A DNA stretch of 40,118 nucleotides from Humimonas sp964465015 (GCA_964465015.1 CAYXHP010000042.1:1-40118), one strand, 5' to 3'. Shown: positions 1 to 8,532, numbered from the stretch's first letter. Numbers and translations are program-made. Notes: generated by a model not told the origin, from the letters alone.

Positions 1-274
1 CCTGGATGGGCTCCAGGCCGCCGTTGTCGCCCAGCCCCTCTACAGTCGTCAGGTCGTGGCCGTCGGCCTGAACGGCGAACATGGTACAGGACTTCATGGG
101 CACGCCGTCGACGAGCACGGTGCACGCGCCGCAGTTGGTCGTGTCGCACCCGATGTGCGTCCCCGTCATGTCGAGCTCGTCGCGCAGGAAGTGCACGAGG
201 AGCATGCGCGGCTGCACGCGGGCCTCGTGCTCGACGCCGTTCACCGTCACCTTGACCGTCACCTTCTCGGCCAT
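1..274 (-). CDS. coxS: CoxS-like (2Fe-2S) subunit of a molybdenum hydroxylase, partial
   Basis: Small iron-sulfur subunit of a xanthine oxidase/CO-dehydrogenase-family enzyme, which passes electrons between the molybdenum site and the FAD subunit. Only the first 91 residues lie in the window; the C-terminal part with the second cluster runs off the left edge. My translation from the ATG at 274 starts MAEKVTVKV. It shows the plant-ferredoxin-type cluster motif GCDTTNCGAC, followed by a fourth Cys in MKSC; the ligands are residues 43, 48, 51 and 63. The start lies one base beyond the stop of the FAD-subunit gene, so the two are co-transcribed and probably translationally coupled. The large molybdopterin subunit should follow to the left. 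True CO dehydrogenase cannot be told from related hydroxylases without that subunit's active-site loop. Confidence 0.93.
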   Translation of the reverse strand, partial: MAEKVTVKVTVNGVEHEARVQPRMLLVHFLRDELDMTGTHIGCDTTNCGACTVLVDGVPMKSCTMFAVQADGHDLTTVEGLGDNGGLEPIQ

Positions 275-275
275 C

Positions 276-1151
276 TCAGGCCTCCCCTCCGGCTCGGGCC
301 GCCGCCCGGCGCAGTGCACGCGCCGAGAGCACCCGGACCATGTCTCGCTTGTACTCCACCGATCCCCGGTTGTCGGCGGTGGGGCTCGATGCCTCCGCCG
401 CCGCGCGGGACGCCGCGTCGATGGCGGCGTCGTCCGGCGCCTTCCCCGTGAGCGCCTTCTCCGCCTCCCCGGCCCGGAGGTTGGTGGCGCCCACGGCCGT
501 CAGGCCGATCCCGACCTCGCTGCAGGTCCCGTCCTCGGCCAGCTCGACCTGGGCCGCGACGGCCACCGTGGCGAAGTCGCCCACCTTGCGCTCCAGCTTT
601 TCGTACGCGCCGCCGGAGCGGTCCGTGGCCAGCGGGAGCTGGATCCCCGTGACGATGACGTCCGGCGCCAGGCTGGTCATGAACGTCGTCACGAACAGCT
701 CGTCGATCGGGACCACGCGCGCTCCATCCGGCCCGCGCACCTCGAGCTCGGCCCGGTACGCCAGCATCACCGACCCCCAGTCCCCGGCGGGGTCGGCGTG
801 CACGAGCGAGCCGGCGACGGTCCCGCGGTTGCGGACGATCGGGTCGGCGATGACCGACGCCGCCTCGTGCAACAGAGGGTAGCGCTCCCGCACCAGCTCG
901 GAGCGCTCGACCTCCGCGTGCCGCGTGAGGGCCCCGATCCTCAGATGGCCGTCCTCCTCGGTGATGCCGGCCAGCCCCTCGACGCCGTTGAGGTCCACGA
1001 GGACTCCGGGCTCGGCCAGCCGGAAGCGCATCATGGGGATCAGGCTCTGCCCCCCGGCCAGGATCTTGGCTTCGTCTCCGTGCGAGGCCAGCAGGGAAAG
1101 CGCTTCGTCCAGAGAGGTGGGTGCGTGGTAGTCGAACGCCGCGGGTATCAT
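276..1151 (-). CDS. coxM: CoxM-like FAD-binding subunit of a molybdenum hydroxylase
   Basis: A 291-residue FAD subunit of a CO dehydrogenase/xanthine dehydrogenase-type enzyme, the usual length for CoxM. It starts MIPAAFDYHAPTSLDEAL. Both FAD-binding signatures are visible: AGGQSLIPMMRFR near residue 32 and TVAGSLVHADPAGDW near residue 110. The C-terminal CO-dehydrogenase flavoprotein domain follows. The ATG at 1151 is preceded by GGGAGAG, a suitable ribosome-binding site. It is the first gene of a minus-strand operon followed by the 2Fe-2S subunit, giving the M-S order common in cox clusters, with L presumably next. A CoxG-like gene diverges from the same intergenic region. The substrate could be CO or another molecule; the flavoprotein alone does not decide it. 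Confidence 0.93.
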   Translation of the reverse strand: MIPAAFDYHAPTSLDEALSLLASHGDEAKILAGGQSLIPMMRFRLAEPGVLVDLNGVEGLAGITEEDGHLRIGALTRHAEVERSELVRERYPLLHEAASVIADPIVRNRGTVAGSLVHADPAGDWGSVMLAYRAELEVRGPDGARVVPIDELFVTTFMTSLAPDVIVTGIQLPLATDRSGGAYEKLERKVGDFATVAVAAQVELAEDGTCSEVGIGLTAVGATNLRAGEAEKALTGKAPDDAAIDAASRAAAEASSPTADNRGSVEYKRDMVRVLSARALRRAAARAGGEA

Positions 1152-1451
1152 CGTACGGCTCTCCCTTCTCGGGTTGAGCTTGGAGCCCTCGTCGCCGCGC
1201 GGGCGAGCGGCCGCGAACTGCCGCCGCGGCTCCCCTTCCCCCGGATAGCACGAATCGGGCCGATGCGCTCGCGGGGGAGGGCGGCAATTTACGCGTCCCC
1301 CCGATCCGGCTTCAACCGCCCGGCATGGACCTCGCAACGCGGACGACGGCCCGACGCCGGAGCGCACGCGGACGGTTGACGAGCGCCGGCCCGACGGCCG
1401 ACGTTGGACCCGAGATCGACGAGCCCCCCCGGCGCAGGAAGACGAGGAAGC
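1152..1451. other. divergent intergenic region between coxM and coxG-like genes
   Basis: About 300 bases separate the divergent coxM and coxG-like starts, so promoters in both directions must lie here. I see no convincing -35/-10 pair, no perfect palindrome and no reading frame with recognisable protein content. The stretch is very GC-rich apart from a short AT-richer patch around 1287-1294. Confidence 0.5.
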
Positions 1452-1913
1452 ATGGCGATTACGATCGAGAAGACGTTCGAGGTGGAGCAGCCGCCCGAGG
1501 CGGTGTGGGCTTTCCTCACCGATCCGGAGCGGGTGGTGGAGTGTCTGCCGGGAGCGAAGCTGCTCGAGAAGGTGGACGAACGTACCTACAGGGGCGAGAT
1601 CGGCATGAAGCTGGGCCCGATCGGCGTCACCTTCGGCGGCACGATCCGCTTCGACCGCCTGGACGAAGAAGCCCGCGAAGTCGAGATGTCGGGAGAGGGC
1701 AAGGACGAGAAGGGCTCGGGCAGCGTCAAGATGCACATGCGGAGCCGCCTCGAGCCCCGCGACGGGGGCGGCACCCGGGTCCACGTATCGCAGTCCATCA
1801 GCCTCGCCGGCCGCCTGGCCTCCTTCGGCCGGGGCGGCATCGTGCAGAACGTGGCCGACTTCATGTTCGGCCGCTTCACTGCCTGCGTGACCCGGAAGCT
1901 GGCCGAGGGCTAG
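1452..1913 (+). CDS. coxG: CoxG-like SRPBCC family protein
   Basis: A 153-residue protein of the CoxG (carbon monoxide dehydrogenase subunit G) branch of the SRPBCC/START-like fold. It begins MAITIEKTFEVEQPPEAVWAF and contains the typical segment VVECLPGAKLLEKVDERTY followed by GEIGMKLGPIGVTFGG. CoxG proteins accompany molybdenum CO dehydrogenases and are thought to help attach the enzyme to the membrane or to the quinone pool. This copy stops after FMFGRFTACVTRKLAEG and lacks the C-terminal membrane tail of longer CoxG proteins. The ATG is preceded by GAGGAAGC; a longer reading frame starting at 1404 has no better site. It is divergent from coxM, which supports a role with that enzyme. Its TAG stop shares the bases CTAG with the stop of the convergent next gene. 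Confidence 0.88.
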   Translation: MAITIEKTFEVEQPPEAVWAFLTDPERVVECLPGAKLLEKVDERTYRGEIGMKLGPIGVTFGGTIRFDRLDEEAREVEMSGEGKDEKGSGSVKMHMRSRLEPRDGGGTRVHVSQSISLAGRLASFGRGGIVQNVADFMFGRFTACVTRKLAEG

Positions 1914-2344
1914 TCTCCCAGCAGCTCCCGCATCCGCCGCCGCCGGTAGCCGAAGATGCGCCGCAGCTGTAGCCGGACCAGCGGATACGCCAGCTCGCCG
2001 AGCGGGTACACGGGGAGACGGTGGCGCACCTCGTCCCGCACCCGCGTGCCGCCCTCCACCTGGCGGAAGCCATGGGTGTGGATCCACAGGGCATAGGGCC
2101 CCTCGAGCTGCTCGTCCACGAACAGGGCCGGAGGCTCCCAGCGGGCGATGCGGGTCCTCCACCGGAAGGGCACGCCGAGCAAGCGCAGCCGGTAGTCGAT
2201 CAGGGTGCCCGCGGCCATCTCGATCGGAGGCGGCGTCACGATCGCGAAGTGCATCTCCGGCGGCGTGATCCGCTGCAGGTTCTCGGCGGCGGAGAAGAAC
2301 GCGAACACCTCGTCGAGCGGCCGGCCGATCGTGGTCTCGGTCAC
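1910..2344 (-). CDS. SRPBCC family protein (ligand-binding/cyclase-like)
   Basis: About 144 residues of the helix-grip SRPBCC fold, in the group often annotated as SRPBCC family or YfcH-associated cell-division-inhibitor-like proteins. Typical segments are IGRPLDEVFAFFSAAENL at the N terminus, ITPPEMHF, and a C-terminal basic helix IFGYRRRRMRELLG. Such domains bind hydrophobic ligands; no substrate can be given. I chose the GTG at 2344 because GGGGAG lies nine bases upstream and it puts the start where family members begin. A GTG at 2464, overlapping the stop of the upstream VOC gene, would add 40 residues of unconserved sequence. It is the last gene of a same-strand run and ends tail to tail on the coxG-like gene. 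Confidence 0.75.
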   Translation of the reverse strand: MTETTIGRPLDEVFAFFSAAENLQRITPPEMHFAIVTPPPIEMAAGTLIDYRLRLLGVPFRWRTRIARWEPPALFVDEQLEGPYALWIHTHGFRQVEGGTRVRDEVRHRLPVYPLGELAYPLVRLQLRRIFGYRRRRMRELLGD

Positions 2345-2456
2345 GAGGAGATGCTCCCCGGGCTCGCGCGGCCGGTCGAGCCCGGCGGCCTCCGGGCCGC
2401 CCTTCTCCGCGTCGGCCGGGTCCCGCTCCGCGGGATCGAAGCGCGCTCCGGGGTTT

Positions 2457-2840
2457 TCACCCACCGAGGCGCTCGAACAGCTCGACCGGATTCCCGGAAG
2501 GGTCCTCGACCAGCACCTGCCTGGCTCCGACCCCCGTGATGAGGTCGGTCCGGAAGCGCACGCCCGCCTTCCGGAGCCTGGCCGTCTCGGCCTCCACGTC
2601 CCCCACCTCGATCTGGATCCGGTTCCAGCCCCCGGGCTCCGGCCGGCTCCCGTCCGCCGCGGCGCGCGCCCCGCCACCCGGACCCTCCGGCGCGCTGAGC
2701 ATGAGGTGGAAGTCACCGAGGGCGAGGATCGCGAAGGTCGGGGCCGGGTGCATCACGACGGTGAAGCCCAGCCGCCGCGAGTAGAACTCGATCGCCTCGT
2801 CCACGTCGCGGACGATGTAGCGGACGCTCACGCTGCCCAC
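2457..2840 (-). CDS. VOC family (glyoxalase-like) protein
   Basis: A 127-residue single-chain vicinal-oxygen-chelate protein with two beta-alpha-beta-beta-beta modules. The first is SVRYIVRDVDEAIEFYSRRLGF, the second IQIEVGDVEAETARLRKAG. It ends with the common signature VEDPSGNPVELFE. The family includes glyoxalase I, extradiol dioxygenases and antibiotic-resistance proteins, so no reaction can be assigned. The GTG start is firm because AAGGAGGT, a near-perfect Shine-Dalgarno sequence, lies five bases upstream. An in-frame GTG three codons later is less well placed. A glycine-, alanine- and proline-rich stretch, roughly residues 50-68, separates the two modules and looks like a flexible linker. 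Confidence 0.88.
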   Translation of the reverse strand: MGSVSVRYIVRDVDEAIEFYSRRLGFTVVMHPAPTFAILALGDFHLMLSAPEGPGGGARAAADGSRPEPGGWNRIQIEVGDVEAETARLRKAGVRFRTDLITGVGARQVLVEDPSGNPVELFERLGG

Positions 2841-2965
2841 CTCGCACCTCCTTCGGCTGTTCGCCCGGCACGCGATGTTCGCGCCGCGGACCCTGCGCCC
2901 GCGCGGCCCAGAGCGTCCTCTCCTCCCCCGACCGCCCGTCCGTCCGGGCCGGGGGCCCTTCCGGC

Positions 2966-4078
2966 TCAGCTCGCCGCGGCCCCCAGCGCCCGGTCCACGT
3001 CCTCCACCAGGTCCTCGGCGTCCTCGCACCCGACGCTCATGCGGATGAAGCCTTCCGGCACCGCGTCGCCGCCCCAGCGCGCGCGGCGCTCGGCCGTCGT
3101 GTGGAGCCCTCCGAAGCTCGTCGCCTGGAGCACGACCCGGCAGGAGGCCAGGAAGGTCTCGGCCGCCGACCGACTTCCCAGGTCGAAGCCCACCACGGAG
3201 CCGTAGCGGCGCATCTGCCTGGAGGCCAGAGCGTGCGACGGATCGGCGGCGAGGCCCGGGTAGCGCACGGACACGACGTCGGGACGTACGGCCAGCAGCT
3301 CGGCCAGCCGCTGCGCGTTGCGGCACATGCGCTCGAACCGTACGTCCAGCGTGGCCAGCGACCGGTGGGCGAGCCAGGCTTCCATCGGCCCCGGAATGGC
3401 GCCCGTCTCGGAGCGCCATCCCCTCAGCCGCCGCGCCCAACCGGGGTCCCGCACGGCCACGTGACCCAGCACCAGGTCGCTGTGCCCGCACAGCGCCTTG
3501 CTGTCCGAGGCCACGGAGAGGTCCGCCCCCAGCTCCAGCGGCCGCTGCCCGAGCGGCGTCGCCGACGTGTTGTCCACGGCGACGACGGCGCCGACCTCGT
3601 GCGCCGCCGACGCGAGCGCCGCGATGTCGCACACGTCGAGCCCCGGGTTGGCAGGGGTCTCGAGCCACAGGAGCCGCGCCCCTTCCAGCAGCCGTCCCTG
3701 GGCGCCGCCCAGCGTGGGCGCCTCGCGCACCTCCACGCCGAGCGCCCCGAAGCGCTCCGTCGCCAGCGCTCGCATCGAGTAGTAGCCGTCCGAGGGGAGA
3801 ACGACCGCGGCGCCCGGCTCCAGGACCACCGCCATCGCCGCGTGGATCGCCGCCATGCCCGAGGCGAACACGACCGCGTCCGCGCCTCCCTCCAGGTCGG
3901 CCAGGGCGCGCTCGTATCCGGCCCAGGTCGGGTTGTCGTAGCGACCGTAGCTGTAGGGCGCGGACGCCGGATCCCCGGCCAGGTGCGTGGTGCTGATGAA
4001 AGTCGGGCCGGGCAGGAACGGCTCCCCCTGGACCGGCTCCGGCAGGCCGGCCCGGACCACCCTCGTCGCGTCTCTCAT
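2966..4078 (-). CDS. PLP-dependent trans-sulfuration enzyme (cystathionine gamma-lyase-like)
   Basis: A 370-residue Cys/Met-metabolism PLP enzyme of fold type I, cytosolic. Family landmarks are YSYGRYDNPTWAGYERALA (tetramer-interface Tyr/Arg that hold the PLP phosphate), FASGMAAIHA, the cofactor Asp in AVVAVDNTSATPLGQ, and the Schiff-base lysine at about residue 194 in SDSKALCGHSD. The C terminus has the substrate-binding segment FIRMSVGCEDAEDL. Candidate reactions are cystathionine gamma-lyase, beta-lyase or gamma-synthase; sequence alone does not separate them, and the length and N terminus best fit the lyase group. The ATG has GGGAGGGAAGCG directly upstream. Neighbouring genes do not form a recognisable methionine or cysteine pathway. 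Confidence 0.9.
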   Translation of the reverse strand: MRDATRVVRAGLPEPVQGEPFLPGPTFISTTHLAGDPASAPYSYGRYDNPTWAGYERALADLEGGADAVVFASGMAAIHAAMAVVLEPGAAVVLPSDGYYSMRALATERFGALGVEVREAPTLGGAQGRLLEGARLLWLETPANPGLDVCDIAALASAAHEVGAVVAVDNTSATPLGQRPLELGADLSVASDSKALCGHSDLVLGHVAVRDPGWARRLRGWRSETGAIPGPMEAWLAHRSLATLDVRFERMCRNAQRLAELLAVRPDVVSVRYPGLAADPSHALASRQMRRYGSVVGFDLGSRSAAETFLASCRVVLQATSFGGLHTTAERRARWGGDAVPEGFIRMSVGCEDAEDLVEDVDRALGAAAS

Positions 4079-4187
4079 CGCTTCCCTCCCTCGTCGAGCC
4101 CGCGGCGGCCGGCGCCGGTCGGTGGTCCGGGGCCTGCTCCCGGGGCGCCGCCGTCCGCTCCCGGCTGTCCCTCGCGCGCGGCGCGGC

Positions 4188-4907
4188 CTAGGCCCTCCGG
4201 GCGCACAGGTAGGCGGCGTAGGTGCGCGAGTCGCGGAGCTCTCGCTCCCGGATCTCGAACCCGGCCCGTTCCAGGATCGGCTCCAGGAGCCAGCTGAACG
4301 TGCTGTGCTCGGAGCGGACGTGCTCGGCGAGCTCGGCGCGGGTCCAGCCCTCCTCCGGCCGAGGCGCGGCGTCCGCGAGCCACGCCTCGATCGCCTCCTC
4401 CGCCTGGCCCGGACCGAAGGAGTAGACCACGTCCCGCAGGAGGAAGAGGCCGCCCGGCGCCAGCACGCCAGCCAGCCGCTCCAGGGCCACCGCCTTCCAG
4501 AAGTCCGGGAGGTGATGGAGCGCGTTACGGGAGTAGGCGAAGTCCGCCGGGGATCCGTGGTGCTCCCAGGTCAGGAAGCCGGCCCGAACGGTCTCGATGT
4601 TGTCGATCCCGGACTCCCGTGCCTTCGCCTCCAGACGCTCCAGCATCGGAGCCGAGATGTCGACGGCGACGACCCGGGCGCAGTGCGGGGCCGCCGCGAG
4701 GGCGAAGGTCCCGGTCCCCGCCCCGAGGTCGAGCACGGTCGAGCCCGCGTCGAGACCGAGGTCGCGGAGGAGCGAGATGTCCCCGGTCGGGTCGGTGGCG
4801 GCCTTGGCGTCGTAGGCCGCGGCGTAGGCCGGATCGAGGTGCTCGGGACCGGCGTGGGCCTCCTCCTCGAGGATCCAGGCCGGTCGGTTCGGGATGTCCC
4901 GGGGCAC
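4188..4907 (-). CDS. class I SAM-dependent methyltransferase
   Basis: A 239-residue Rossmann-fold methyltransferase. Motif I is VLDLGAGTGTFALAAA; the SAM ribose-binding acidic residue is in VVAVDISAPMLERLEAKA; post-motif segments are FAYSRNALHHLPDFWKAVAL and LAPGGLFLLRDVVYSF. The C-terminal RAGFEIRERELRDSRTYAAYL matches the usual final strands. The acceptor substrate is unknown. I use GTG 4907 (PRDIPNRPAWILEEE follows) because family similarity begins about there. The upstream Shine-Dalgarno sequence is weak, and a longer frame to 4997 cannot be excluded. The 93-base gap to the kinase gene holds no obvious signal. Confidence 0.85.
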   Translation of the reverse strand: MPRDIPNRPAWILEEEAHAGPEHLDPAYAAAYDAKAATDPTGDISLLRDLGLDAGSTVLDLGAGTGTFALAAAPHCARVVAVDISAPMLERLEAKARESGIDNIETVRAGFLTWEHHGSPADFAYSRNALHHLPDFWKAVALERLAGVLAPGGLFLLRDVVYSFGPGQAEEAIEAWLADAAPRPEEGWTRAELAEHVRSEHSTFSWLLEPILERAGFEIRERELRDSRTYAAYLCARRA

Positions 4908-5000
4908 GGCAGCCTCGCACTCGAGTCGTGGAGCGCTCGCGGGCCGGAGCGGCCGACCCGGACGCCGGGTCGTCGGCCAGCCCGCGCCGTCGCGCACAGG

Positions 5001-7934
5001 CTAGGAGCGGGCCCCTTCCCCGGCAACCGGCGCCCGATAGCGCCGGGCCTCCGCCGGACGCCCCCAGGCGGTGTACAGGTCCACCAGGGCCTGCCGGGCG
5101 CGCCGCGTGAATTCGGCCTCGTCGCCTCGCGCCTCGCGGATCACCGGATAGCTAGCCAGGAGGAGCGGCTCGGCCTCGTCGTACCGGCGCAGCTCCGTCA
5201 GGCACCGTCCGAGGGCCAGCCGGGTGCCGGCGATCAGCGTGCTCCCCTTCTCGAGCTTCGCCACGCGGATGTCGAGCCCCTCGCGCAGAGGCGCCTCGGC
5301 GTCCGCGCACCGTCCCCGCGCGGCCAGCAGCCGCCCGAGGCCGTCCAGCGCGTACGCGGTCGTGGGGTGGTCGGCTCCAAGCGCCTCGCGCCAGATCGCG
5401 AGCGCCGATCGGAAGTCCGACTCGGCCTCGTCGTACTCCCGTCTCCGGAGCAGGAGCTCGGCCAGGTTGTTCAGGCTCTGCGCTACATCCGGGTGGTCGG
5501 GCCCCAGGGTCTTCCGTCGCAGCTCCAGCACCTCGCGCAGCGGGCCCTCCGCCGCCTCGAGGTCTCCGGCCTCCCGGAGGGCGGAGCCCAGGTTGTTGAG
5601 CCCCGTGAGCACACGTGGATGCGTCCCGCCCAGCGTGCGTCGCCAGATGGCCACCGCGCGCCGGAACTGCTCGGCGGCCCCCTCGCGGTCCCCCTCGAAG
5701 TACAGGACGACCCCCAGGTCGTTGAGGCTGGCGGCGACCTCCGGGTGGTCCTCGCCCAGGACCTCGCGGCGGATTGCCAGCGCCTCCCGGTGCGCCCGCT
5801 CCGCCTCCTCGAGCCGGCCGCGCTTCTGGTACAGCTCGCCCAGGTTGTTGAGCGTGAGGGCCACGTGCGGATGCCGGTCGCCGAGCAGTTTCCTGCGCAT
5901 GGCCAGGCAGGCCGTGAACAGCTCCTCCGCCCGGTCGTACTCCCCTCGGGCCATCCGGATTGTGGCCAGGTTGAACAGGTCGGTGGCCACCAGGGTGTGC
6001 TCGGGACCGAACAGCTCCCGATGGAGCCGCAGTGCCTCCCGGGCCGGCGCCAGCGCCTCGTCGTAGCGCCCTTCCCGCCACAGGGCCACACCCAGGCTGC
6101 TGAGGTCCGTGGCCTCGGCCGCCTGCGTGCCGCTCGCCCGGTCGATGGCGAGAGCGGAGCGGTACAGATCCTCCGCCTCCTGGAGTCGGCCCCGATGGTC
6201 GAGGATCGCGGCGAGGTCGCTCATGCTGGCGGCCACCAGCGTGTCCGACGGCCCCCGTCGCCGGCGGCGAACTTCCAGAGCCCGGCGCGCTAGCGTCTCG
6301 GCGCGCTCGTACTCGCCCTGCTCGAGGAGCAGCGCGGACAGGCTCGAGGCGCTGCGGGCCACCGACGGGTCCTCGGGGCCCCGCAGGCGCGTGTGCTCGC
6401 TCAGCGCCTCCTCCAGCAGCGGCCGCGCCCGGTCGTAGAGTCCCAGCTTCGTGTAGATGTCGCCCAGGACGTCGAGCATCTCCGCCCGGGTCCCGGGCTC
6501 GGCGTCCGGGTTCTCGCGCAAGCGCTCGGCCCCCCGGTCCAGCAGCGTCCGGGCGCTGATGCTCTCTCCCCGCGATCGGTCGGGATCGGAGAGCCGAAAG
6601 AGCTCCACCACGAAGTCACGCACCCGGTCCGCCCGCATGGCCTGCCGTGAGGCGGCACGCGCCTGCCACGCGGTTCCCGTCAGACCCGCCAGCAGGGAGA
6701 CGGTCACCACCGCCGCCGCCACAACGCCGGTCCGGTGCCGCGACGCGAACCGTCCGGCCCGGTAGGTCCAGGTGTCGGGGCGAGCCCGCACCGGCCGTCG
6801 GTTCCGGTGACGACGCAGGTCGTCCCGCAGCTCGGCTACCGAGGCGTACCGGCGCTCCGGCTCCTTGCGCAGGGCCGTGAGGACGATGTCGTCCAGGTCT
6901 CCCCGCAGCCGGCGCGCCAACCCCGCGGCGGACCGGCTCTCGGCGGCCGCACTCGGCCGGACGGGCTCCTGCTCCAGCACGGCTGCTTCCACCGACCTCG
7001 GGCTCGGGTCGGCCGCGCGATACGGCCACGAGCCCGTGAGCAGCTCGTACAGCAGGACCCCGAGCGCGTACACGTCCGTGGCCGTCGACACCGGCTCTCC
7101 CCTGAGCTGCTCGGGGCTGGCGTACTCCGGCGTGAACGCCCGCCCCTCCCCGGCCACGGTGGGCGAGCCCGCCGTGCCCTCCCCGCCGGCGAGCAGCTTG
7201 GCGACTCCGAAATCGAGGAGCTTCACCACGCCGCGATCGGAGACGAGGACGTTGCCGGGCTTGAGGTCCCGGTGCACCACCAGCTTGCGGTGCGCGAACT
7301 CGACGGCGTCGCACACCTGGTCGAACAGCCCCAGGCGCTGGTCCACCGTGGCTTCGAGCTCCGCGCAGTGCTCGTCGATCGGACGGCCCTCCACGTACTC
7401 CATCACGATGTACGGCGTCCCGTCGTCGCCGATGCCGGCGTCGTACAGGCGGGCGATGTGAGGGTGCTCGAGCGAGGCGAGGATCCGCTGCTCGAGCAGG
7501 AACCGCTGCCGGAGCTGCCCCGCCAGCATCCCGGAGCGGACCCGCTTGACCGCCACGCGGCGATCGAATCGGTCATCGTCCCGCTCGGCCAGGTAGACCG
7601 CCCCCATGCCTCCCCGGCCGATCTCGCGGAGGAGCCGGTAGGGACCGATGCGGCGAGCCTCGGGCGGGCCGCCTTCCTCGCGGAGCCGCGCCTCCGCCTC
7701 GGATTCGACGCCGATCTCCCTCAGGACCCCGGAGACGAGGGTCTCCAGCGGCCGCTCCAGGAAGTCATCCTCGGTCCGGCCCGTTCCGAGGGCCCGATGC
7801 GCGTGCCGGCTGAGGCGCGCATCTCCGCCGCAGGCGCGCTCCACGAACGCCTCCCGTTCGGCGACCGGGACCTCGAGCGCGCCCTCGAGCACCTCCTCCA
7901 GCCGCGACCACTCATCGCGGGGCATCGCGTACAT
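5001..7934 (-). CDS. membrane Ser/Thr protein kinase with TPR repeats
   Basis: A 977-residue PknB-type kinase. A helical N-terminal region (1-95) precedes the kinase domain at about 98-380. The domain shows GRGGMGAVYL (glycine loop), the catalytic lysine in VAVKRV (Lys130), HRDLKPGNVL (221-230) and DFGVAK (241-246), all intact, so it should be active. One membrane segment follows at about 402-424. The rest (about 450-960) is a long series of roughly 42-residue tetratricopeptide repeats with motifs such as HPEVAASLNDLGVVLYFEGD. That C-terminal part should face the periplasm as a sensor or docking arm. The ATG at 7934 has GGAGG five bases upstream. The ECF sigma-factor gene ends 25 bases upstream on the same strand, so the two form an operon. 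The kinase probably phosphorylates that sigma factor. Confidence 0.95.
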   Translation of the reverse strand: MYAMPRDEWSRLEEVLEGALEVPVAEREAFVERACGGDARLSRHAHRALGTGRTEDDFLERPLETLVSGVLREIGVESEAEARLREEGGPPEARRIGPYRLLREIGRGGMGAVYLAERDDDRFDRRVAVKRVRSGMLAGQLRQRFLLEQRILASLEHPHIARLYDAGIGDDGTPYIVMEYVEGRPIDEHCAELEATVDQRLGLFDQVCDAVEFAHRKLVVHRDLKPGNVLVSDRGVVKLLDFGVAKLLAGGEGTAGSPTVAGEGRAFTPEYASPEQLRGEPVSTATDVYALGVLLYELLTGSWPYRAADPSPRSVEAAVLEQEPVRPSAAAESRSAAGLARRLRGDLDDIVLTALRKEPERRYASVAELRDDLRRHRNRRPVRARPDTWTYRAGRFASRHRTGVVAAAVVTVSLLAGLTGTAWQARAASRQAMRADRVRDFVVELFRLSDPDRSRGESISARTLLDRGAERLRENPDAEPGTRAEMLDVLGDIYTKLGLYDRARPLLEEALSEHTRLRGPEDPSVARSASSLSALLLEQGEYERAETLARRALEVRRRRRGPSDTLVAASMSDLAAILDHRGRLQEAEDLYRSALAIDRASGTQAAEATDLSSLGVALWREGRYDEALAPAREALRLHRELFGPEHTLVATDLFNLATIRMARGEYDRAEELFTACLAMRRKLLGDRHPHVALTLNNLGELYQKRGRLEEAERAHREALAIRREVLGEDHPEVAASLNDLGVVLYFEGDREGAAEQFRRAVAIWRRTLGGTHPRVLTGLNNLGSALREAGDLEAAEGPLREVLELRRKTLGPDHPDVAQSLNNLAELLLRRREYDEAESDFRSALAIWREALGADHPTTAYALDGLGRLLAARGRCADAEAPLREGLDIRVAKLEKGSTLIAGTRLALGRCLTELRRYDEAEPLLLASYPVIREARGDEAEFTRRARQALVDLYTAWGRPAEARRYRAPVAGEGARS

Positions 7935-7959
7935 CAGCTCCTCCCGCCGCCGGCTCCCG

Positions 7960-8532
7960 CTAGCCGGCGGCCTCCCCGTACAGCGCGGCGTACAGCCACG
8001 CCTTGGCCTTTATCCAGTCCCTGCGGACCGTGCGGTCGGAGACCTCCAGGGCCGCCGCCGTCTCGTCCACGCTCATCCCTCCAAAGAAGCGGCACTCGAC
8101 GATGCGGCACAGTCGCTCGCTCACCTCGGACAGTCGAGTCAGGGCGTCGTCGACGGCCACGATCATCTCCGCCTGGTCCTCCACCGACAGATCGCGCTCC
8201 TGGAGCGACAGTCGATCCATGTGCCCGCCGCGCTTCTTGGCCTGGCGCCGGCGGGCGTAGTCGACGATCACGGTCCGCATGGTCCGGGAGGCGTAGGCGA
8301 AGAAGTGCGCACGGTCCTCCCAGCTGGCCTGGGTCTGATCGACCATGCGCAGGTAGGCTTCGTTGATCAGGGCGGTCGTGTTGAGCGTGCCGCCGCGTGC
8401 GCCCGCCTCGAGCTGCCGGTGGGCGACCCCGCGGAGCTCATCGTAGAGTAGCGCGAACAGCCGGTCGACGGCCGGATGGCTGCCGGAGCGAGACGCCCTC
8501 AGGATCTGAGTGACGGTCTGTGGCTCGAACAC
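7960..8532 (-). CDS. ECF sigma factor, TIGR02999/ECF43-like
   Basis: A 190-residue sigma factor with regions 2 and 4. Region 2 includes LFALLYDELRGVAHRQL and FFAYASRTMRTVIVDYARRR. The region 4 helix-turn-helix is MSVDETAAALEVSDRTVRRDW. The usual acidic DAED-type core-binding motif of region 2.2 is replaced by LNTTALINEAYLRM, with two threonines at about residues 52-53. In the ECF43 group (EcfP of Vibrio parahaemolyticus) such sigma factors are inactive until a partner Ser/Thr kinase phosphorylates a threonine there. The next gene encodes such a kinase. GTG 8532 is preceded by GGAG ten bases upstream. Longer frames would translate an Ala-Gly repeat and are unlikely. Confidence 0.9.
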   Translation of the reverse strand: MFEPQTVTQILRASRSGSHPAVDRLFALLYDELRGVAHRQLEAGARGGTLNTTALINEAYLRMVDQTQASWEDRAHFFAYASRTMRTVIVDYARRRQAKKRGGHMDRLSLQERDLSVEDQAEMIVAVDDALTRLSEVSERLCRIVECRFFGGMSVDETAAALEVSDRTVRRDWIKAKAWLYAALYGEAAG

